A stretch of DNA of 45,448 bases from Rikenellaceae bacterium (GTDB lineage: Bacteria; Bacteroidota; Bacteroidia; Bacteroidales; UBA932), in NCBI GenBank assembly GCA_900769145.1, contig CAAGFN010000049.1, positions 1 through 45,448 on the forward strand, given 5' to 3'. A model generated the notes under the pieces. The model was not told the DNA's origin and ran no database searches. It was given only the letters and a program-made list of their open reading frames with translations. How positions within the stretch are numbered: position 1 is the first letter of the stretch; the number at the start of each line of letters is the position of its first letter. Position numbers and translations under genes: made by a program. Shown piece by piece: positions 8,501 to 14,820 of the stretch.

Positions 8501-8765
8501 TGACGGTGCGTCCCATTACCGGGACTTTCATCGTCTGCATTCCGATACAGGAATAAACGAGATGGCTCTGGTCTGAGCGTACTACCATTGAGTACTGACC
8601 GTCAGCATTTGTAGTAGTTCCGATTCCTGTGCCTTCTACAAGCACTGCCACTCCCGGGAGCGGGTTGCCGTCAGAATCGGAGACTGTACCTGAAATCTTT
8701 ACAGTCTGGGCTGACATGGCGACAGCCGACAGAACTGCAACCAGAAATAGTACAATTCTTTTCAT
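5538..8765 (-). CDS. SusC/RagA-family TonB-linked outer-membrane transporter
   Basis: About 1,075 residues. I prefer the ATG giving MKRIVLF at 8765; another ATG lies 6 bp upstream. Signal peptide ends near MSAQ. Residues ~24-95 are a carboxypeptidase-regulatory-like beta sandwich (GTVSDSDGNPLPGVAVLVEG). The plug domain contains LYVIDGVPV (~180) and the SusC signature GASATALYGSRAGNGAI (~223-240) followed by ITTKKG. The rest is the 22-strand barrel ending in a terminal Phe (KIVF). It imports a bound oligomer across the outer membrane using TonB energy, with the SusD encoded next to it. No sigma/anti-sigma pair, hybrid two-component regulator or glycoside hydrolase is adjacent within the window. 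Confidence 0.95.
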   Translation of the reverse strand: MKRIVLFLVAVLSAVAMSAQTVKISGTVSDSDGNPLPGVAVLVEGTGIGTTTNADGQYSMVVRSDQSHLVYSCIGMQTMKVPVMGRTVIDVKMSEDAIGLSQSVITATGLTRSEKALGYASTTVRSDDITRGHAADALTGLAGKVAGMQISSAGGTGTSQKVIVRGYSSISGSNQPLYVIDGVPVSNTTMGTQDLNNAVDFGNMASDINPEDIESITVLKGASATALYGSRAGNGAIIITTKKGIQNEDITVTYDGAFTASSVLRIPQLQNLFGQGWYYSYEGNIFENWSPTENGSWGNLLDGRDHYWRPGANWYNGADESIKPFSYVKNSLKNFYDTGFETTNTVTVKGGSASTGFVVSYGNVYSNGILPGSNDYYKRNNISVRGNTKIKQGVAWLNYGLNFVRKDSRNAMGGQGGNGSTIYNDILQYPVDVDYGELRDYNSIYNNADNFYTPYAQNPWWVLDHNYSTFSDNRVYGNLEAGIQIIKGLKAIGRFGGDFSSSVQKTYNDIWKFNPGSYASDEGAAEEQGSYSEYSYRSSQIDANVLLNADYRIKEKWTINAVAGWNINQRAAEAMSGYLTGLAKENWPSFSNTSGMTPTASSSISKRRLVGVYGQADFGFKDAVYITLSARNDWSSTLPIDANSFFYWGANASVILTELFPALQNNVLSFLKIRGGYGETGNDASPYMTSSYYYLASAGGGFGSLTMPLNGYSGLAQSSRMPSTNLKPEISTEGEFGIDLRLFQNRLSFDFAYYNKNTKNQIISANLSPESGYTSRVRNVGKIQNKGFELAIGAVPVRTKDWEWQIGYTFSKNNNKVIELWDDVEETTIYGLTTGVQLKAIKGQPLGTWTYYKNETVTDENSPYYGKTIVNSTTGFPVVSSSEEEIIGYADPKFTMGFNTTLRWKDLSLSASLDWRNGGKMYSATTSIVYFNGNAEETMYNYRDSFVYPDAVYKGADGEYHENNIPVNNYYNMNYYWYNSTNKEMNRRNLIDKTYLKLREVNLSYRLPAKWFDTAKWIQGIDLSIFGRNLLMWTPNQGMIDPDTTNYGNDLTSQFGEYYAAPSTRTFGGSIKIVF

Positions 8766-8906
8766 AAGCATAACTAGTTTAACACAAAAATTAATTTCTC
8801 AATGGCAAATTTTGAAATTTAAATTGTGAAAAACAATAGCCCGTAAATGCCTATGAACTAACAAATTGTTACTTCCGGGAGTGGGTAAAACATTTTAGAA
8901 ACGAAA

Positions 8907-8964
8907 AATTTCCGCCGTGATTTTGACAAATTGTAAGCAATTTGACCCAAATTTGGCGGAAATT
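8907..8964. promoter_or_regulatory. Nested inverted repeats between lspA and susC
   Basis: Outer arms AATTTCCGCC (8907-8916) and GGCGGAAATT (8955-8964) are a perfect 10-bp inverted repeat; inside lies a second perfect one, CAAATTG-TAAG-CAATTTG (about 8927-8944). Read on the minus strand the outer stem is followed by TTTCGTTT, so it may be the terminator of the ileS-lspA operon. The inner dyad, and a related ACAAATTGT at about 8860, could instead be operator sites for the SusC operon. The 256-bp gap holds no recognisable gene, and no exact TAnnTTTG box for susC was found. Confidence 0.5.
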
Positions 8965-9027
8965 AAATATTTGAAAAATTTGCAAAAATCGTTAAATCTG
9001 CCGAGAATAAGGCAGTTAAACGTTTTA

Positions 9028-9720
9028 TTAATGCTGATTTTTCTGCTTGTGATTTGTAACCTGTCCCTCAGCCTCGATTGTGAAGAACTTGTACTGGAAC
9101 AGAATCAGGTATGCGGCTCCCACTGTGACGCAGCTGTCCGCGAAGTTGAACACCGGTTCGAAGAACCTGAACGGACTGCCTCCGATCACAGGCATCCAGT
9201 CCGGCCAGGTAGTGTCAATCAGGGGGAAGTAGAACATGTCCACGACCTTGCCGAACATCACAGGAGCATAGCTGCCGCCGAATTCGGCGACTGCCGTCCT
9301 GGTGGACTCGGAGAATATCTGTCCGTACAGCAGGCAGTCAATGATGTTGCCGAGGGCTCCCGCAGTAATGATGGTCAGGCCGACCAGCACTCCTGTAGGC
9401 ACCTTTATATACTGTTTCTCCCCGGTGCTGTCCTTGCCTGTGCAGTATCCCTTGCGTACAAGGCCGGTAATCCACCAGCAGAGGAAGCCGAAGAGGCAGA
9501 GGCGGAAGGTGGTCAGGAGGAATTTGCCGAACATCCCTCCGAACTTCATTCCGAATGCCATGCCCTCGTTTTCAATGAACAGTATCTGGAACCAGTTTCC
9601 GATGACGCTGAAATGCTCCCCGATGGACATATTGGTCTTGACCAGGACCTTGATTACCTGGTCAATCACTACCAATACGATTCCGAGAATGAGCAGCCAC
9701 CTGCCCTTGGATATTTTCAT
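9028..9720 (-). CDS. lspA: Signal peptidase II (lipoprotein signal peptidase)
   Basis: 230 residues with four predicted membrane segments. Catalytic aspartates are visible in GALGNIIDCLLYG and in FEPVFNFADSCVTVG, the two LspA hallmark motifs. The chain is longer than the E. coli enzyme (about 164), with insertions between helices as is common in Bacteroidota. It cleaves signal peptides of prolipoproteins in the inner membrane after Cys lipidation, and the window encodes many such lipoproteins. It is the last gene of the ileS - DksA-like - lspA operon, 4 bp after the preceding gene. Confidence 0.93.
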   Translation of the reverse strand: MKISKGRWLLILGIVLVVIDQVIKVLVKTNMSIGEHFSVIGNWFQILFIENEGMAFGMKFGGMFGKFLLTTFRLCLFGFLCWWITGLVRKGYCTGKDSTGEKQYIKVPTGVLVGLTIITAGALGNIIDCLLYGQIFSESTRTAVAEFGGSYAPVMFGKVVDMFYFPLIDTTWPDWMPVIGGSPFRFFEPVFNFADSCVTVGAAYLILFQYKFFTIEAEGQVTNHKQKNQH

Positions 9721-9724
9721 AACC

Positions 9725-10141
9725 TTATTTTCTGGACATCTTCTCCTTGGCTTCCACTGTAAGGGTGGCGTGCGGAACGAGACGAAGCCTCTCCTTAGGA
9801 ATGAGTTTTCCCGTCACGCGGCATACGCCGTAGGTCTTGTTCTCAATCCTTACCAGAGCGGCCTCGAGGTTCTGGATGAACTTGTACTGACGCTGGGCGA
9901 GCTGGCTAGCCTCCTCCCTTGAGAGTTGCATAGCGCCGTCGTCCTCGACAGTCTTGAAGGACGGGGTAGTGTCCTCAATGTCATTGTTGCCGTTGTTCAT
10001 CACGACCTTCCTCAGAGTATTGTATTCCTGCTTGGCTTTTTCAAGCATTTCAATGATGATGGCCTTGAACTCGGCGAGTTCCTCATCACTGTAGCGGGTC
10101 TTTTCCTGAGCCTCGCTGACATTCAGTTTGTTCTCTTCCAT
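9725..10141 (-). CDS. DksA/TraR-like protein lacking most zinc cysteines
   Basis: 138 residues: an N-terminal acidic region, a long coiled-coil hairpin (about residues 20-100) and a C-terminal globular part. The latter matches the DksA zinc-finger region in sequence (YGVCRVTGKLIPKERL, then VPHATLTVEAK), but the canonical Cys-x2-Cys...Cys-x2-Cys is reduced to one Cys: the pattern is C-x2-T...T-x2-A. Such zinc-less variants occur in Bacteroidota and recall zinc-independent DksA paralogues. DksA proteins bind RNA polymerase in the secondary channel and help in the ppGpp response; that role is inferred here. Located between ileS (11-bp gap) and lspA (4-bp gap). Confidence 0.85.
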   Translation of the reverse strand: MEENKLNVSEAQEKTRYSDEELAEFKAIIIEMLEKAKQEYNTLRKVVMNNGNNDIEDTTPSFKTVEDDGAMQLSREEASQLAQRQYKFIQNLEAALVRIENKTYGVCRVTGKLIPKERLRLVPHATLTVEAKEKMSRK

Positions 10142-10152
10142 AATATTAATGA

Positions 10153-13100
10153 TTATCTGCGCACTGCCTCCACAAGGATCTTGCCTTCATTCCACTCTAC
10201 CTCCACGGCCTTTTCGCCGGCTTCGGCGGCAGGTCTTGTCTCAATGGAGAGTGCGAGTGTCTGGGATGCCACATAATCCTTGTATGATGCAAGCGCAGTG
10301 ATTATTTCTTCTGATGCTTCCCCGTCTGCGTAAATGCGCACGTCCACCTTGTCGGTGACCTCGAAGTTGCTGTCCTTCCTGAGATTCTGGATACGGTTCA
10401 CGAGTTCCCTCGCAATTCCCTCATTCTTCAGCTCCTCGCTTACTTCAATGTCAAGGGCGATGGTTAGAGCGCCTTCAGAAGCCACGAGCCAGCCCGGCAT
10501 ATCCTCCGAGGAAATCATATAGTCTCCCGGGTTGAGGACGACCTCTCCTCCGGGAAGTGCGAGGCTGTAGGCTGTCCCGGCAGTCTCCGCATTCTGGATC
10601 TCATTGATGATATGCTGGTCCATTTCTGCGAATGCGGAAGCGATTTCCTTCATTCTCTTTCCGTAAACCTTGCCGAGAGTCTTGAAGTTCGGCTTTATCT
10701 TCTTGGTGATGATGCCTGCGGTGTCGGAGATGAACTCCGCCTCTTTTACATTGACCTCCCCGAGGATGAGGTTCTTGACCTTCTCGAGCTGGCTGCGCAC
10801 CTTGTCGGAGATAACAGGGATGACGAGCTTCGAGAGCGGCTGGCGCACCTTGATATTGACCTTGCGCCTGAGTGCGAGCACCATTGAAGATGCCCTCTGC
10901 GCAAGTCCCATCCTCTCTTCAAGATCATTGTCAATGACGGATTCGTCGCAGTCAGGCATCATTGCATAATGTACCGACTCCTCTCCGTCCGGAACCAGGT
11001 CAAGATAGAGCCTGTCCATGAAGAACGGGGCAATAGGGGCGGCGAGTACGGCAATGTTCCTGAGCACCTCGTACAATGTCTGGTATGCTGCGAGCTTGTC
11101 CCTGTCCGAATTGCTTCCCCAGAAACGCTTCCTGTTCAGGCGGACGTACCAGTTGGAGACGTGGTCGCACACGAAATCCTGTATCAGCCTGCCCGCAAGG
11201 GTGACATCATAGTCTTCGTAGGCTGCCCTGACATCCTTGATGAGGGTGTTCATGAGCGAGATGATCCACCTGTCGATTTCCGGACGCTCGCTGAAAGGAA
11301 CAGCCGGAGCCTTAGGGTCGAAATCGTCAATGTTGGCGTACAGTGCGAAGAATGAATATGTGTTGTACAACGTGCCGAAGAACTTCCTCCTGACCTCGTC
11401 CACTCCCGCCTCGTCGTAGCGGAGATTGTCCCAAGGCTGGGAGTTGGTGAGCATATACCATCTCACGGCATCGGCGCCGTACTTGTCTATCTGGGAGAAC
11501 GGATCCACAGCATTGCCGAGACGCTTGCTCATCTTGTCCCCGTTCTTGTCGAGAACGAGACCGTTGGAGATGACGCGCTTGAATGCCGGTGTCCCGCTGA
11601 TCATCGTATGGATGGCGTGGAGGGTGTAGAACCAGCCCCTAGTCTGGTCCACGCCTTCGGCAATGAAGTCGGCGGTGCAGCCGAACTTGCCTGAGCCGAG
11701 GTTGCGGAGACCCTCCTGGGCGTAAGGCATTGCACCTGAATCAAACCATACGTCAATGAGATCAGTCTCCCTGACCATCTTCCGGCCGGAGTCGGAAACG
11801 AGGAAGACATTGTCCACGTAAGGCCTGTGAAGGTCAATGCGGTCATAGTTCCCCTTGCTCATGTCAGCCGGGTCGAAACCTTTGTCCTTCAACGGGTTGC
11901 TTGCCATTATTCCGGCAGCAACGGCCTTCTCTATTTCATCATAGAGTTCCTTTACGGAGCCTATGCACTTCTCTTCCTTGCCGTCCTCTGTGCGCCAGAT
12001 CGGGAGCGGAGTGCCCCAGAAACGGCTTCTGGAGAGGTTCCAGTCCTGGATGTTCTCCAGCCATTTTCCGAAACGGCCTGTTCCGGTGGCCTCAGGCTTC
12101 CAGGTGATGGTCTCATTGAGCTTCATCATCTCCTCGCGCACGGCGGTAGCCTTGATGAACCAGCTGTCGAGAGGGTAGTAGAGCACCGGCTTGTCCGTTC
12201 TCCAGCAATGCGGATAGTTGTGGACGTGCTTCTCTATGCGGAAAGCCTTGCCCTGCTGCTTGAGCATCACGCAGAGGTCAATGTCAAGGGTAGGGTCGTC
12301 CGGCTTGAGGTTCGGGTCGTATGCGTTCTTGACGAAGCGTCCTGCATACTCGCCGTAGAGAGCCTCATTGACATAATTCTTCCTGTAGTCGGCGTCCATT
12401 TCTTCGAGGGTGAAGAAACGGCCCTGCTTGTCCACCTGGGCGGAGAGGTTGCCGTCAGCGTCCTTGACCCAGATGCCCGGCACTCCTGCGGCCTTGGCCA
12501 CGCGGGCATCGTCCGCACCGAAGGTCGGCGCAATGTGAACGATACCGGTACCGTCCTCAGTGGTCACATAGTCTCCGAGGATGACCTTGAATGCACCGTC
12601 GGTCTCCGGCTTGAACCAAGGGATGAGCTGATGGTAGGAAATGCCTGCAAGTTCCCTGCCCTTGAATTCGCCGTCGAGTACCCTGAAAGGAACCTTGCCG
12701 TTGAACCATACCGGGAGCAATGCCTTCGCAACCACGTAAATCGCTTCCTCGCCGCTGTAAGGATTGGCAGATGCGACCCTGACGTAGTCAATGTTGGGGC
12801 CGACGCAAAGTGCTGTGTTTGAAGGCAATGTCCAAGGTGTCGTAGTCCATGCGATGAAGAATACCGGCAGTGTTTCGCAGCCGAAGAGTTTCTGGGACTT
12901 CTCGTCCTTGATTACCTCGAACTGTGCTGCCGCAGTGGTATCTTTCACGTCCCTGTAGCAGCCCGGCTGGTTGAGCTCGTGGGAGCTGAGTCCGGTTCCT
13001 GCGGCAGGGGAGTAAGGCTGGATGGTGAATCCCTTGTAGAGGAGACCCTTGTCGTAAATCTTCTTGAGAAGGTACCAGAGGGTCTCAATGTAACGGTTGT

Positions 13101-13554
13101 CGTAGGTGATGTACGGATCGTTCATGTCCACCCAGTAGCCGATGCGCTCCGTGAGCGACACCCACTCCCTGGTATATTTCATCACCTCGGTGCGGCAGGC
13201 CTTGTTGTACTCCTCCACACTGATTTTGTGTCCGATATCTTCCTTCGTGATGCCCAGTTTCTTCTCCACACCCAATTCCACAGGCAGTCCGTGGGTGTCC
13301 CAGCCGGCGCGGCGGTTCACCTTGTAGCCTGTCTGTGTCTTGTATCTGCAGATAGCATCCTTGATAGAGCGGGCCATTACGTGATGGATTCCCGGCATGC
13401 CGTTGGCGGACGGCGGACCCTCGAAGAAAATAAACTCAGGCGCACCTTCCCTCACCTCGAGGGATTTCTCGAAGGCATGGTTCTTCTTCCATCTTTCCAG
13501 CACCTCATTGCCGGTGCTTACCAGATCCAGACCCTTGTACTCTTTGAATGTCAT
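10153..13554 (-). CDS. ileS: Isoleucyl-tRNA synthetase
   Basis: 1,133 residues, a class I synthetase that charges tRNA-Ile. The HIGH-type motif is GMPGIHH within PPSANGMPGIHH (residues 48-58) and KMSKR is at 674-678. The CP1 editing domain shows TTTPWTLPSNTALC (~237-250) and a TGIVHIAPTFGADD block (~336-349). WFDSGAMPYA (~603) precedes the KMSKS region. The long C-terminal anticodon-binding part with an extra ~150-residue domain is the usual size for Bacteroidota. First gene of the ileS - DksA-like - lspA operon; an excellent promoter lies 50-85 bp upstream. Confidence 0.97.
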   Translation of the reverse strand: MTFKEYKGLDLVSTGNEVLERWKKNHAFEKSLEVREGAPEFIFFEGPPSANGMPGIHHVMARSIKDAICRYKTQTGYKVNRRAGWDTHGLPVELGVEKKLGITKEDIGHKISVEEYNKACRTEVMKYTREWVSLTERIGYWVDMNDPYITYDNRYIETLWYLLKKIYDKGLLYKGFTIQPYSPAAGTGLSSHELNQPGCYRDVKDTTAAAQFEVIKDEKSQKLFGCETLPVFFIAWTTTPWTLPSNTALCVGPNIDYVRVASANPYSGEEAIYVVAKALLPVWFNGKVPFRVLDGEFKGRELAGISYHQLIPWFKPETDGAFKVILGDYVTTEDGTGIVHIAPTFGADDARVAKAAGVPGIWVKDADGNLSAQVDKQGRFFTLEEMDADYRKNYVNEALYGEYAGRFVKNAYDPNLKPDDPTLDIDLCVMLKQQGKAFRIEKHVHNYPHCWRTDKPVLYYPLDSWFIKATAVREEMMKLNETITWKPEATGTGRFGKWLENIQDWNLSRSRFWGTPLPIWRTEDGKEEKCIGSVKELYDEIEKAVAAGIMASNPLKDKGFDPADMSKGNYDRIDLHRPYVDNVFLVSDSGRKMVRETDLIDVWFDSGAMPYAQEGLRNLGSGKFGCTADFIAEGVDQTRGWFYTLHAIHTMISGTPAFKRVISNGLVLDKNGDKMSKRLGNAVDPFSQIDKYGADAVRWYMLTNSQPWDNLRYDEAGVDEVRRKFFGTLYNTYSFFALYANIDDFDPKAPAVPFSERPEIDRWIISLMNTLIKDVRAAYEDYDVTLAGRLIQDFVCDHVSNWYVRLNRKRFWGSNSDRDKLAAYQTLYEVLRNIAVLAAPIAPFFMDRLYLDLVPDGEESVHYAMMPDCDESVIDNDLEERMGLAQRASSMVLALRRKVNIKVRQPLSKLVIPVISDKVRSQLEKVKNLILGEVNVKEAEFISDTAGIITKKIKPNFKTLGKVYGKRMKEIASAFAEMDQHIINEIQNAETAGTAYSLALPGGEVVLNPGDYMISSEDMPGWLVASEGALTIALDIEVSEELKNEGIARELVNRIQNLRKDSNFEVTDKVDVRIYADGEASEEIITALASYKDYVASQTLALSIETRPAAEAGEKAVEVEWNEGKILVEAVRR

Positions 13555-13606
13555 ATTTTTTATCTAATTTTGCGTTTCGGAACGAGTTCCGCTATATATT
13601 AGTCTG

Positions 13607-13638
13607 CAAAGATAGTGAAATATTGTATTTTTAACAAA
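13607..13638 (-). promoter_or_regulatory. Promoter of the ileS operon
   Basis: On the minus strand: TTTG (13638-13635), 20 bp, TATCTTTG (13614-13607). Both boxes and the spacing fit the Bacteroidota primary sigma consensus TTTG-N19-21-TAnnTTTG exactly. The transcript would start near 13,600, giving a leader of about 45 nt to the ileS start at 13554. This is the best promoter in the window and the main sequence evidence for the phylum. Confidence 0.75.
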
Positions 13639-13640
13639 AC

Positions 13641-14129
13641 GTGAGCATACTGGATATCATATTGGCCATCATCCTGGTCGCTTCACTGATTCACGGCCTG
13701 GTCAAGGGCTTCACGGAGCAGGTTGTCGCCATTGTCGCAATAATTGCAGGCACCTGGGCGGCATTGAAATTCACAAATGTCGTTTGCAACTTTATCCAGC
13801 CATTGATCGGAGCTCCGGTGAACTTCCTCAAGGTGCTGGTATTCATATTGATGCTGGTTCTTGTGATCCTCCTTTTCAAACTGATAGGCAAACTCATCCA
13901 GGCCAGTATCCGGTTTATTACCCTGGGCTGGCTGGACAGGCTTCTGGGAGCAGTTTTCGGTCTGCTGAAGGCGGCCATTGTACTGGGCATCCTGGCAGTG
14001 ATTTTCACCAGCATCAACAATACATTCCACTTAGTCAGCGAGGAGACCCTGGCCGCTTCCCCGGTATTCACCCATCTCAGGAGCACCTCCATCGCAATCC
14101 TTCCTTATCTTAAAAATCTGATTTCCTGA
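13641..14129 (+). CDS. CvpA family membrane protein
   Basis: 162 residues with GTG as the most plausible start. Four hydrophobic segments are spread over the chain (about 3-25, 30-45, 63-85, 100-125). The N-terminal GLVKGFTEQ motif after the first helix and the glycine-rich W-L-D-R-L-L-G-A-V-F-G-L-L-K segment are typical of the CvpA/colicin V production family. The family is linked to envelope homeostasis and bile or stress resistance in several bacteria, but its activity is unknown. Divergent from ileS and 1 bp before tsaB, with which it is probably co-transcribed. Ends at LKNLIS. Confidence 0.85.
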   Translation: MSILDIILAIILVASLIHGLVKGFTEQVVAIVAIIAGTWAALKFTNVVCNFIQPLIGAPVNFLKVLVFILMLVLVILLFKLIGKLIQASIRFITLGWLDRLLGAVFGLLKAAIVLGILAVIFTSINNTFHLVSEETLAASPVFTHLRSTSIAILPYLKNLIS

Positions 14130-14130
14130 T

Positions 14131-14820
14131 ATGGCTACAATCATATATATCGAGACCTCCACGGCCCTTTGTTCCACGGCCCTTTCCAGGGACGGGAAAA
14201 TAATCTCGACGCGTACCAATGATGAGCGCAAGCATGCCTCCCTGACCGCACCTTTCGTCAAGGAAATGCTGGATGAGCACGGTCTCGGCGTCAAGGACTG
14301 CGATGCCGTATGCGTCAGCATGGGTCCGGGTTCCTATACCGGGTTGAGAGTCGGTGTATCTACAGCCAAGGGGCTTTGTTTCGGAGCCGGCATTCCGATG
14401 ATCGGGGTCGGTTCCCTGGACACGCTTGTCTGGCAGGCCATTGACGGGGAACTGCTTCCCGTGGGCTGCCGCCACATTGTGCCGATGATTGATGCCAGGA
14501 GAATGGAGGTGTACAGCGCAGTCTTCGATCCCGATGGCCGGCAGGTCCGTGAGACCGCTCCGGAAATCGTGACTGAGGATAGTTTCGCCGACATACTGGC
14601 CGATGGCCCGGTGCTCTTCATCGGTGACGGTGCCCGCAAGTGCGCCGATGTCATCAAGTCCGCCAATGCGACATTCATCGATGCCTGCCCGGAGGCCAAG
14701 TCAATGCTCCATCCGGCTGAATTGAAATATGCGGCATTCGATTTCCTGGACACCGCATATTCCGAACCTTTCTATCTCAAGCAGTTCGTCCCTACCTTGT
14801 CGAAGAAGAAACTTTTCTGA
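14131..14820 (+). CDS. tsaB: tRNA threonylcarbamoyladenosine biosynthesis protein TsaB
   Basis: 229 residues. The N-terminal ASKHA fold begins IIYIETSTALCSTAL, and the characteristic SMGPGSYTGLRVGVSTAKGL segment (about residues 62-82) identifies TsaB. It is the non-catalytic partner of TsaD in forming the t6A37 modification of ANN-decoding tRNAs. It has the usual length. It follows cvpA with one base between and overlaps the convergent lptG-fmt frame by 29 bp at its 3' end. Confidence 0.93.
   Translation: MATIIYIETSTALCSTALSRDGKIISTRTNDERKHASLTAPFVKEMLDEHGLGVKDCDAVCVSMGPGSYTGLRVGVSTAKGLCFGAGIPMIGVGSLDTLVWQAIDGELLPVGCRHIVPMIDARRMEVYSAVFDPDGRQVRETAPEIVTEDSFADILADGPVLFIGDGARKCADVIKSANATFIDACPEAKSMLHPAELKYAAFDFLDTAYSEPFYLKQFVPTLSKKKLF

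Noticed and set aside
11827..12822. Long open frame (331 codons) on the + strand opposite ileS
   Set aside because: Fully antisense to a highly conserved synthetase; composition reflects the third-codon bias of ileS and no domain is recognisable.
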